From positions 1 through 64,000 of the forward strand of contig CAZBHS010000026.1 of the NCBI GenBank assembly GCA_964491915.1: a DNA stretch of 64,000 bases. Direction: 5' to 3'. The stretch is from JAHELQ01 sp964491915 (GTDB taxonomy: Bacteria > Acidobacteriota > Aminicenantia > UBA2199). Position numbers and translations under genes: made by a program. Below the pieces are notes generated by a model. It saw only the letters and a program-made list of their open reading frames with translations. It ran no database searches and was not told the origin of the DNA. Position 1 is the first letter of the stretch; every line of letters begins with the position of its first letter. This document shows, piece after piece, positions 52,032 through 59,879 of this stretch.

Positions 52032-53468
52032 TTAAAAATAAAAGTCCCGGTCATCGGCGGATTCGATTCTGTCCAATCTCTGGATGAGCTGGGCCTTCAT
52101 ATCTGAATCTTCCATTTGACCGAGCTCTTTTTTGATGAGGGCCAGGCCGGCGGCGCGGGTTTTGGGGGAGGCGTAGTCCACCAGATATTCCATCAGGGTC
52201 ATGAGGCCGTTGGGGGTGCAGTAACGTTTGATGAAGCCGGGGATGGCGAATTCCATGAAGTGCTGGCCGGTGCGGCCGATACGGTAGCAGGCGGTGCAGA
52301 AGCTGGGGATGTAACCGTCTTCCAATAGTTCGCGCATCACGTCGTCCAGCGAGCGCAGGTCGCCGAGTTGGAATTGCTCTTTTTCGGTGACCTGTACCTG
52401 GGCGTCTCCGGCTTCGGTGTAGCCGCCCAATTCGATGCGGGAGCCGGCGTCGATTTGGGAGACGCCGAAAGACATGCAGGCGCGGCGGATCTCGGCCTTT
52501 TCACGGGCGGTGAGGATCAGGCCGGTGTAGGGAATGGCCAATCGCAGGATGGCGATGATGCGCTTGAATTCGTCGTCGGACACCAAATAGCGATCGTCCA
52601 TCGAGACGCCGGAGGCCTCCTTGAGGCGCGGGAAGCTGACGGTATGGGGCCCCACCCCGTAAACATCCTGTAAAAAAAGTGCGTGCTTCACCAAGGCCAG
52701 GACTTCGAAGCGCCAGTCGTAGAGTCCGAAGAGGACGCCGATGCCCATGTCGTCGATCCCCGCTTCAAAGGCGCGGGACAGGCCGTGGAGCCGGTAGTGG
52801 TAATCGCCTTTGGGGGTGTTCTTTGGGTGATAATCGGCGTAGGCGCCGCGATGGTAGGTCTCCTGGAAGACCTGGTAGGTGCCGATGCCCGCCGCTTTGA
52901 CGATTTTGTAGTCGTCTACGTCCAGGGGGGCGGCATTGATGTTGACGCGGCGGATCTCGCCGTGGCCCGATTGGGTGGCGTAGACGTTTCGCACGGTGTC
53001 GGCGATAAATTGAGCGCCGTAGACCGGGTGTTCGCCGAAGACCAGAATCAGCCGTTTGTGGCCTTTGTCTTCCAATGCTTTGACCTGGTTGACCACTTCT
53101 TGCTGTGAGAGGGTGCGGCGCACGGCGTCGGGATTGGATCTGCGGAAGCCGCAGTATTGGCAATCATTGACGCAGTAGTTGCCGATATAGAGGGGGGCGA
53201 AGAGGACAATGCGGTTGCCGTAGACGGTTTGTTTTAAGGTACGGGCGGCGGCGAAGATCTCTTCCACCAGCTCCGGTTTGGTGGTTCTCACTAATATGGC
53301 CGTCTCTTCGACGGTGAGCGGTTTTTTCTCCAGAGCCCGGGAGATAACCTCCCGGACCTGGCGTGATTCAGGGTGGGGCCCCTGGAGTTGGTGATTGAGA
53401 TAAGGTTCGTCTATAAAATCTATATATTGCCGCGCGTCAGCGCTTTTGTTCGTTTTGTGTTTTGTCAT
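52032..53468 (-). CDS. hydG: [FeFe] hydrogenase maturation radical SAM tyrosine lyase HydG
   Basis: 478 residues, usual length. Radical SAM motif CVNDCQYCGF (CxxxCxxC) at about 93-102, and a C-terminal second cluster motif FCTACYRIGRTG (CxxC) at about 396-407. It cleaves tyrosine to make the CO and CN ligands of the H-cluster. The ATG at 53468 lies inside the end of hydE (32-base overlap), so the two are translated together. Confidence 0.96.
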   Translation of the reverse strand: MTKHKTNKSADARQYIDFIDEPYLNHQLQGPHPESRQVREVISRALEKKPLTVEETAILVRTTKPELVEEIFAAARTLKQTVYGNRIVLFAPLYIGNYCVNDCQYCGFRRSNPDAVRRTLSQQEVVNQVKALEDKGHKRLILVFGEHPVYGAQFIADTVRNVYATQSGHGEIRRVNINAAPLDVDDYKIVKAAGIGTYQVFQETYHRGAYADYHPKNTPKGDYHYRLHGLSRAFEAGIDDMGIGVLFGLYDWRFEVLALVKHALFLQDVYGVGPHTVSFPRLKEASGVSMDDRYLVSDDEFKRIIAILRLAIPYTGLILTAREKAEIRRACMSFGVSQIDAGSRIELGGYTEAGDAQVQVTEKEQFQLGDLRSLDDVMRELLEDGYIPSFCTACYRIGRTGQHFMEFAIPGFIKRYCTPNGLMTLMEYLVDYASPKTRAAGLALIKKELGQMEDSDMKAQLIQRLDRIESADDRDFYF

Positions 53469-54516
53469 AAGGCACCTCGTTATAATGTTGCCGTTGTTTC
53501 AAAAAAAGCGGGGACATGCCGGCTCCCGAGCCGATGACGCGTCCGATGCGGAGAATCCGCTCTTTGCTCATGGCCGCCAATTGGCCGGCATCGTCAATGT
53601 CCCGCAAGGGGGTGGGATAGATAGAATAAAACTTTTTGTATTTGGGAGGCGTGAGATTGGGCATCAATACATTGCCGCCCCGTTGGAGGCCCAGCTCCAG
53701 GCCGGTGTCGAGATTGACTGTGCCCAGAGCCGTCGTGGAGGGGATGTTGGAGTCGGGGCAGAGAACGCGGGTCAGGGCCATGACTTTGTAGGTCATGAGT
53801 TCAGTGTTGGGGACCTGTCCCTCGACCTGCTCTCCGAAGGGGAAATCGGGATTGGGGATGAAAGGGCCGCTGCCCATCATATGAATGCCAAGTTCGTTGA
53901 GTAATTGAAGATCTTTTACGGCGTCGTCGAAGGTTTGACCGGGGACGCCGATCATGAACCCGCTGCCCACTTCGTAGCCTAGAGAATGTAATTGGTTGAG
54001 GATTTTAACGCGGGGATGGCCGTCGTTTTTGGGGCCCGGATGGATTTTTTTGAAGAGTTTTGGGTTGGACGTTTCAAACTTCAAGAGGTAGCGATCGGCG
54101 CCGGCCTCTTTCCAGAGAGCCAGTTCTTCCTGGGTTCGTTCCCCCAGGCTCAAGGTGACAACCGCGCCGGTTTCCTGTTTGATACGGCGAACGATCCCCG
54201 CGATCCACCGGGCGGTGAGCCCTGGATGTTCCCCTGCCTGGAGCACGATGGTTCCAATGCCCAATTCCTGGGCCTGACGCGCTCCGTCGAGAATCTCGTC
54301 CGCCGTCATGGTGTAACGGTGGAGCCGGGAGTTCGCCGCTCTCAATCCACAATAGTGGCAATCGCGGCTACACGTGTTGGAGATTTCCAAAATTGCTCTG
54401 AGGTAGACATGATGGCCGACGTTTGCGCGCCGGATCGTGTCCGCCCTGTCCCATAGCTCTTCCAGTTTGACCGGGTCGGCCTCTGTGAGCCAGGAACGAA
54501 TCTCCAGTGTTTCCAT
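53437..54516 (-). CDS. hydE: [FeFe] hydrogenase maturation radical SAM protein HydE
   Basis: 359 residues. CxxxCxxC motif in NTCSRDCHYCGLR (about 48-60), then ELGIGTIVLQAGEHPG and TLSLGERTQEEL, typical of HydE/BioB-like proteins that process the Fe-bound synthon from HydG. First maturase gene in the operon, 17 bases after the REC-kinase gene. Complete. Confidence 0.95.
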   Translation of the reverse strand: METLEIRSWLTEADPVKLEELWDRADTIRRANVGHHVYLRAILEISNTCSRDCHYCGLRAANSRLHRYTMTADEILDGARQAQELGIGTIVLQAGEHPGLTARWIAGIVRRIKQETGAVVTLSLGERTQEELALWKEAGADRYLLKFETSNPKLFKKIHPGPKNDGHPRVKILNQLHSLGYEVGSGFMIGVPGQTFDDAVKDLQLLNELGIHMMGSGPFIPNPDFPFGEQVEGQVPNTELMTYKVMALTRVLCPDSNIPSTTALGTVNLDTGLELGLQRGGNVLMPNLTPPKYKKFYSIYPTPLRDIDDAGQLAAMSKERILRIGRVIGSGAGMSPLFLKQRQHYNEVPYDKTQNEQKR

Positions 54517-54533
54517 CTGTTTATCCCTCTAAT

Positions 54534-55682
54534 TTATTGTTCGTCGCCAATCTCCAGGGGCGCGATCTCTTTTAAGGTAATGGTGAAGGTGGAGCCGACG
54601 TCCGGCTCGCTTTCCACTGAGACTGCGCCGTGGTAGAAGGCCAATAATTTCTTTACGATCGATAGGCCGAGGCCGCTTCCCAAAATAGCCCTGGTTTTAT
54701 CGTTCTTGATGCGTACAAACTCGCCGAAGAGCCGTTCTTGTTCTTCGGCGGACATGCCGATGCCGGTATCGGCGCAGGTGAGTTTTACGCCGCCGTCAAT
54801 GGCTTCGATGGTAAGATCCACCGAACCGTTGTCGCGGTTGTACTTGACGGCGTTGGTGAGAAAGTTGTTCAGGATGATCTCGATCTCGCCTGAATCGGCC
54901 GTCATAACAAGTTCTTCGGGGGCGTGGAGCGACACTTTGATTCCCCGTTGTTCAGCGTCGGGCATCACTCCGTCGATGGAGTTTCGCGCCGCCTGGCTGA
55001 GATTGACGGGCGAGAGTTCGCGGTTTTTCTGGCCCGATTCGATACGGGTCAGGTCCAGGAGGTCGAATATCATTTTACGCATGCCGTCAAGGCGCATCAG
55101 GGAGCGGGAGATCATGGTCTCGTATTTTTCGATGGAATTACCCAGCATCTGTTTATCGACGATGCGCAGGTAACCTTCCACCGCCGCCAGCGGGGATTTT
55201 AATTCATGGGCCAATACGGAGATAAATTGGAAACGAACCTGACGTTTTTCCGCTTCCAGTTGTTTGGCCCGCCGGTGCAGGAAGATATGCCTGGCGGCTT
55301 TTTGAATAATGCTTTTCAATTCGTCGGGGGTGAAGGGTTTGGCCAAAAAATCGAAGGCTCCGCTTTTGGTGGCGCTGACCGCCACTTCCAGGGAGGCGTA
55401 GGCAGTGACCATAATGGCGAGAAGATCGAGCTTCCGTTTGCCGATTTCCACCAGGATATCCAGTCCCTGGATGTCGGGTAATTTATGATCCAGGATCAGG
55501 ATGTCCGGCACTTCCTCTTCAAGAGCGGCGAACGCCTCTTTGCCGTCTCCGGCTTTGCGAATGGAGAAGGAAACCTCCTCGTCGAAATCGGATACCACAA
55601 AACTGTAACGGCTGAGGGTGCGCTCGACTCCGAGGCGCAACCCCAGTTCATCGTCAACCACCAGAACCTTCAGGGTTTGCAT
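54534..55682 (-). CDS. Receiver-histidine kinase hybrid
   Basis: 382 residues: an N-terminal receiver (DDE at 10-12, phospho-Asp in ILILDHKLPD near 60, Lys in LAKPF near 115) followed by HisKA (SVLAHELKSPLAAV, H near 160) and HATPase (DTGIGMS, GSGLGLSIV). No membrane segment. An input receiver before a kinase allows relay from another kinase, here probably the sensory hydrogenase-kinase two genes upstream. Four bases separate it from the preceding response regulator gene. Its kinase core resembles those at 1699-3117, 3122-4423 and 9709-10785. Confidence 0.87.
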   Translation of the reverse strand: MQTLKVLVVDDELGLRLGVERTLSRYSFVVSDFDEEVSFSIRKAGDGKEAFAALEEEVPDILILDHKLPDIQGLDILVEIGKRKLDLLAIMVTAYASLEVAVSATKSGAFDFLAKPFTPDELKSIIQKAARHIFLHRRAKQLEAEKRQVRFQFISVLAHELKSPLAAVEGYLRIVDKQMLGNSIEKYETMISRSLMRLDGMRKMIFDLLDLTRIESGQKNRELSPVNLSQAARNSIDGVMPDAEQRGIKVSLHAPEELVMTADSGEIEIILNNFLTNAVKYNRDNGSVDLTIEAIDGGVKLTCADTGIGMSAEEQERLFGEFVRIKNDKTRAILGSGLGLSIVKKLLAFYHGAVSVESEPDVGSTFTITLKEIAPLEIGDEQ

Positions 55683-55685
55683 GGT

Positions 55686-56084
55686 TTACTCCTTCAACAG
55701 GCGCTTGATTTCTCCCAGCAATTGTTCATAGCGGATATCTTTCTCCAGGATGGCGTCGGCTTTGATCCAGTCTTGCTCGCTTGGGCCGCTGGTGTCAAAG
55801 TGGATGCCGGTTTGGCTGGTAACCGCAGTCACAATGATGACCGGGATGGTGGGATCTTTTTTCTTTATTTTATAGCTCAACACAAATCCGCTATCCTGGT
55901 TCTCCATCATCAGATCCAACACCGCCAGGTCGGGACGCTCTTGTTCGAGTCGTTGTTCGGCCTCTTTTTCGCTTTCCGCGGCTATGACCTGATAACCTGA
56001 CACCTCCAGCGCTGTTTTGACCTGCTCCAGTAAATCGATATCATCATCCACAACAAGGATCTTCTTTTTATCCTCAGACATCAC
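55686..56084 (-). CDS. Single-domain response regulator, [FeFe] operon
   Basis: 132 residues, receiver only. Acidic pocket DDD near 14-16, phospho-Asp in AVLDLMMENQDSGF near 58, TAVTSQTGIHFD, and the late Lys in LEKDI. No output domain. Close in style to the regulator at 10795-11181 next to the HypA-kinase. It lies 12 bases after the sensory hydrogenase-kinase gene, its likely phosphodonor, and may pass phosphate to the REC-kinase that follows. Confidence 0.87.
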   Translation of the reverse strand: MMSEDKKKILVVDDDIDLLEQVKTALEVSGYQVIAAESEKEAEQRLEQERPDLAVLDLMMENQDSGFVLSYKIKKKDPTIPVIIVTAVTSQTGIHFDTSGPSEQDWIKADAILEKDIRYEQLLGEIKRLLKE

Positions 56085-56096
56085 TATCCTCCATAT

Positions 56097-58124
56097 TCAG
56101 GCTTGCATGATGTTTTCATACTCGCCCGGTTTAATTTTTGGTAAGGTTACCGTAAAGGTTGTTCCGGTTGGTCCCATTGCGGGGTCGGTGTTGGTGTCCA
56201 CGGTGATGGCGCCATGATGCATCTTGATGATTCCGTAGGTCACTGCCAGTCCCAATCCGGTGCCTTTACCCATTTGTTTGGTGGTAAAAAAGGGTTCGAA
56301 TAATTTTTTTACCGTTCGTTCATCGACCCCGGTGCCGGTGTCCGAAACGGATATAATGGCATCCTGTCCGCTCTCTCCGGTGGCGATGGTCAATCGCCCG
56401 CCCTGCGGCATGGCTTCGATGGCGTTTGTTACCAGGTTGACCAGCACCTGAACGATCTGGTCCGGATCGATTTCCGCGATGACTTCTTCACTTTGGTGCA
56501 CCACATCCAGCTTGATATTGCCGGGGGCGATGATGCCATGCAGGCTGAGGTCCACTAATCCATTGATATTGGTGGTGCGGAGCACCACTTTATTTTTACG
56601 TGCGAAATTCAAGAGTTCGCTGACAATTTTTTTGGCGCGACCGGTTTGTTCCACCACCATTTCCAGATCTTTATATATGTCGGTTCCGGGATCGCATTGG
56701 TCCAACAAGAGATGGGAATAGAGCAGCACGACACCGAGGGGATTGTTGACTTCGTGGGCGATACCGGCTGCCAATTGGCCCATGCTGGCGAGTTTTTCCG
56801 CCTGGATGAGAGCGCTTTTAGTGTTGACCAGTTGTTCGTACGATTCGGACAATTGGGATGCTGTGGCTTTGAGTTTGTCGATGGTGTAGGGCAGGCACAT
56901 TTCAGATTCCGCCAGACCTTTGTGGATGGCGATGGCGTGTTCGACGCAGGTGTCGTAGCCGCAGGCGCCGCAATTGAGTTCGTCCTCGGGTTTGTTTTTG
57001 CCCATTTTTCCCAGAATCAGTGCCAGTTGGTCGCTGGAGGGAGCGGGAAGTCGATGGTCGTCCACCTGGTAATTCATGCTTAGATCCAAGTATTCACATT
57101 TTTGACAGTCTTCTTCCCATTGCCGGATATCGAGCTTCTTCAGTTGTTTCTGGACATAATTACCCACATTGACGCGGCGGGTGAAGCGGCTGGTTGTGGT
57201 GGTCATACCTGTCCCCATGGTGCAGCCATGGCAACAAAGCAGGCTCAGAAGTTTTACATTGGTAAAGCCCTCTTCAAATTCCTTGATGGCTTCGACAAAA
57301 TCGTCGGTGCCGTCGGCGGTTAAAAAGTCGTTGGTGGTGAGATCTTCGGTAAATCCCGCGGCTTGCAGCATACCGCGGCCCAGTGGGTAAAGCATACCGC
57401 GGCCTGGATACGGCGGGTCGAATTCAGATTCAGGTACCATATCGGATTTGATGTTTTTTGCCTCGAACATGCCGCGCAGTTCAGCAAATGTGAGGACCGC
57501 TTCCACATCGCCGTCTTTTTCATGACGTTCGGCTTCATATTTTTTGGCGATACAGGGGCCGATGAATACGACTTTGGTGTCTTTCCCATGGATCAGTTTG
57601 ACGGCGCGGGCGGTGGCGATCATGGGGGAGACGATGGGGGTCAGATTCTTGACAAGACGGGGATGGTATTTTTCGATGTAGGAAACCACAGCCGGGCACG
57701 CGGATTCGATAAAATGGCGGTTGGGGTTTTTATCCAGGAGTTCGCGGATTTCCTGTACCACCAGATCGGCTCCGAATGCGACCTCCGTAACAGGGCCAAA
57801 TCCCATTTCCCGCAACATGCCCACCACCTTCCGGTAGTCGATTTCATGAAATTCCGCGGCGAAGCTGGGGGCGATGACGGCGGCCACTTTTTCGCTGCCG
57901 GCCAACAGGTCGTTGACAGTACCGCTGCAATCGCGCACCTGTTTGGCGTTCTGGCTACAAACCCGGACGCACAATCCACAGCCGATGCAGCGTTCGGAAA
58001 TCACTTCCGCTTGCCCGCCGGAAATACGGATCGCTTTGGCCGGGCATTCCCTTACGCAGGTGTAGCATACCCGGCATCGTTCCTTGATGGTTTCAACCAG
58101 AGGTCCTTTGGTCCTGTTGGCCAT
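56097..58124 (-). CDS. Sensory [FeFe] hydrogenase-histidine kinase (HsfB-like)
   Basis: 675 residues. Two N-terminal ferredoxin motifs (CRVCYTCVRECP, CIGCGLCVRVC), an H-cluster domain with ESACPAVVSYIEKY, GPCIAKKYEAE and LLCCHGCTMGTG, an extra Fe-S domain with CGACGYDTC and EMCLPY, a coiled linker, HisKA (GIAHEVNNPLG) and HATPase (DTGTGV, GTGLGLAV). The first H-cluster motif has Ala (A142) where catalytic enzymes have the proton-relay Cys, with the cluster ligand C143 kept, as expected of a sensor that binds H2 without fast turnover. Probably senses H2 or redox state and signals through the next two genes. Confidence 0.9.
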   Translation of the reverse strand: MANRTKGPLVETIKERCRVCYTCVRECPAKAIRISGGQAEVISERCIGCGLCVRVCSQNAKQVRDCSGTVNDLLAGSEKVAAVIAPSFAAEFHEIDYRKVVGMLREMGFGPVTEVAFGADLVVQEIRELLDKNPNRHFIESACPAVVSYIEKYHPRLVKNLTPIVSPMIATARAVKLIHGKDTKVVFIGPCIAKKYEAERHEKDGDVEAVLTFAELRGMFEAKNIKSDMVPESEFDPPYPGRGMLYPLGRGMLQAAGFTEDLTTNDFLTADGTDDFVEAIKEFEEGFTNVKLLSLLCCHGCTMGTGMTTTTSRFTRRVNVGNYVQKQLKKLDIRQWEEDCQKCEYLDLSMNYQVDDHRLPAPSSDQLALILGKMGKNKPEDELNCGACGYDTCVEHAIAIHKGLAESEMCLPYTIDKLKATASQLSESYEQLVNTKSALIQAEKLASMGQLAAGIAHEVNNPLGVVLLYSHLLLDQCDPGTDIYKDLEMVVEQTGRAKKIVSELLNFARKNKVVLRTTNINGLVDLSLHGIIAPGNIKLDVVHQSEEVIAEIDPDQIVQVLVNLVTNAIEAMPQGGRLTIATGESGQDAIISVSDTGTGVDERTVKKLFEPFFTTKQMGKGTGLGLAVTYGIIKMHHGAITVDTNTDPAMGPTGTTFTVTLPKIKPGEYENIMQA

Positions 58125-58139
58125 TGTTCTTCTCCGTTA

Positions 58140-59864
58140 TTACTTCAATATGTCCCGTTTTTCGTAGTGGGTATGCAGGAGTTTGTGGCTCTCTTGGCCG
58201 AGAGGTTGACCGAGGTGGTTTTCATAGAGTTCTTGCACTGCTTTGTTGCCGTGGGAAGTACGGGACATTTCACTCTGATCGATTTGATAGAGCGCTTGCA
58301 TTCTTGCTTTGACCGCTTCGGGATTGGCGCCGATGGGCTGCCCTCCGCCGGCAATGCATCCGCCGGGACAGGTCATCACTTCGATGAAGTGGATGCTCTT
58401 TCGTCCCTGCCGAATCTCTTCCAGCAATTTACGGGCGTTACCAAGCCCGCTCACCGCTGCGACGCCGATGGTCAAGCCGTCGATGTCGATTTGAGCTTCT
58501 TTAGTACCTGCAAGCCCGCGCAGCGCCTGGACTTTGAGATTGTCCATCTCCTTTCCGGTAATCAGGTAGTGAGCGGTTCTGATCGCAGCTTCCATTACCC
58601 CTCCTCCGGCGCCGAAGAGTTTGCCGGCTGTACTGCGGGTGCCAAATGGGACATCGGCTGCTTCAGGCTCCAGGGAATTCAGGTCGATCCCGAATTCTCT
58701 AATCAATTGAGCCATTTCGCGGGTGGTCAGTACCGCGTCGATGTCCGCCAGACCGTTTTGCCCCATTTCAGGGCGTTTGGCTTCAAATTTTTTGGCGGTA
58801 CAGGGCATGAGAGAAACACTGAAGATTTTGGAGGGGTCGATGCCCTCTCTCTGGACATACACATTTTTAATGATAGAGCCAAGCATCTGCTGCGGGCTTT
58901 TGCAGGTTGACAAGTTGGGGAGAAAATCAGGGTAAAATTCCTCTACATATTTAATCCAACCGGGCGAGCAGGATGTCATCATCGGCAGCTCGCCGTCCGT
59001 TTGGATCCGTTTGACCAGTTCCGACGCCTCTTCCATAATAGTGAGGTCCGCGGAAAAGGCGGTGTCGAACACACGGTCGAATCCAAGCCGTCTCAACGCC
59101 GCGGTCATGGTGCCGCAAATATCATGGCCCGGATTGACGCCGAACTCTTCAGCCAGAGTGACTGATATCGCGGGAGCATGTTGGACAACGACGATTTTTT
59201 CGGGATCGTTCAACGCGTCTAGAACCTCTTTGATGTGGCTTTTTTCCCGCAGGGCTCCGGTGGGACACACCATGATGCACTGTCCGCAATTGATGCAACT
59301 AGAGACATTGAGTCCTATTTCAAAGGCGCATCCAATCACGGTATTGCTGCCGCGGCCCACAAAATCGATGGCGGATACTTGCTGAACCTCTTCGCACACA
59401 CGGACACATTTGCCGCACAGAATGCATTTTTCAGGATCCCGGACGATCGAAGGGCTTGAGACATCCAGTTCGTGTCTGGTTTTTGGTCCGCGGTACCGGC
59501 GGAGCCGCACGCCATACTCGTAGGCTAACGTGCGCAATTCGCAATTTTCGCTGCGATGGCAGTAGAGGCAGTCGTCCGGGTGGTCGGCCAATAATAATTC
59601 GATGATGGTTTTACGCGCCTGCACCGCCCGGGGGGAATGGGTGCGAATACGCATCCCCTCCCGCACCGGGTAGGAGCAAGCTGGCACGAGATTATTGATA
59701 CCCTCGACTTCCACCGAACAAATCCTACAAGCTCCGGTGGGTTTTAAATCCTCCATGTGACACAAGGTGGGTATACGGATTCCTTCGGCTTTGAGGGCAT
59801 TGTAAATAGTATCCCCTTCTTGGGCTTCTATTTTTTTTCCATTGACGATTATTTCCATACTCAT
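58140..59864 (-). CDS. hndD: NAD(P)-linked [FeFe] hydrogenase catalytic subunit (HndD-like)
   Basis: 574 residues. N-terminal [2Fe-2S] domain (TLCHMEDLKPTGACRIC, about 34-50), a Cys3His [4Fe-4S] site (HPDDCLYCHRSENC), two ferredoxin motifs (CILCGKCVRVCEEV, CINCGQCIMVCP) and H-cluster motifs TSCSPGW, MPCTAKKFEAKRPE and MTCPGGCIAGGGQP. The first reads Cys-Ser instead of the textbook Cys-Cys. With HndC and HndA it couples H2 to NAD(P)H and possibly ferredoxin by electron bifurcation. GAGGAG precedes the ATG; 15 bases follow HndC. Confidence 0.93.
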   Translation of the reverse strand: MSMEIIVNGKKIEAQEGDTIYNALKAEGIRIPTLCHMEDLKPTGACRICSVEVEGINNLVPACSYPVREGMRIRTHSPRAVQARKTIIELLLADHPDDCLYCHRSENCELRTLAYEYGVRLRRYRGPKTRHELDVSSPSIVRDPEKCILCGKCVRVCEEVQQVSAIDFVGRGSNTVIGCAFEIGLNVSSCINCGQCIMVCPTGALREKSHIKEVLDALNDPEKIVVVQHAPAISVTLAEEFGVNPGHDICGTMTAALRRLGFDRVFDTAFSADLTIMEEASELVKRIQTDGELPMMTSCSPGWIKYVEEFYPDFLPNLSTCKSPQQMLGSIIKNVYVQREGIDPSKIFSVSLMPCTAKKFEAKRPEMGQNGLADIDAVLTTREMAQLIREFGIDLNSLEPEAADVPFGTRSTAGKLFGAGGGVMEAAIRTAHYLITGKEMDNLKVQALRGLAGTKEAQIDIDGLTIGVAAVSGLGNARKLLEEIRQGRKSIHFIEVMTCPGGCIAGGGQPIGANPEAVKARMQALYQIDQSEMSRTSHGNKAVQELYENHLGQPLGQESHKLLHTHYEKRDILK

Positions 59865-59879
59865 GATCCAACTCCTCTC

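Noticed and set aside
57363..58910. 515-codon plus-strand frame opposite the sensory hydrogenase genes
   Set aside because: It is antisense to two clear genes with Fe-S and H-cluster motifs and spans their junction; it is a shadow frame.
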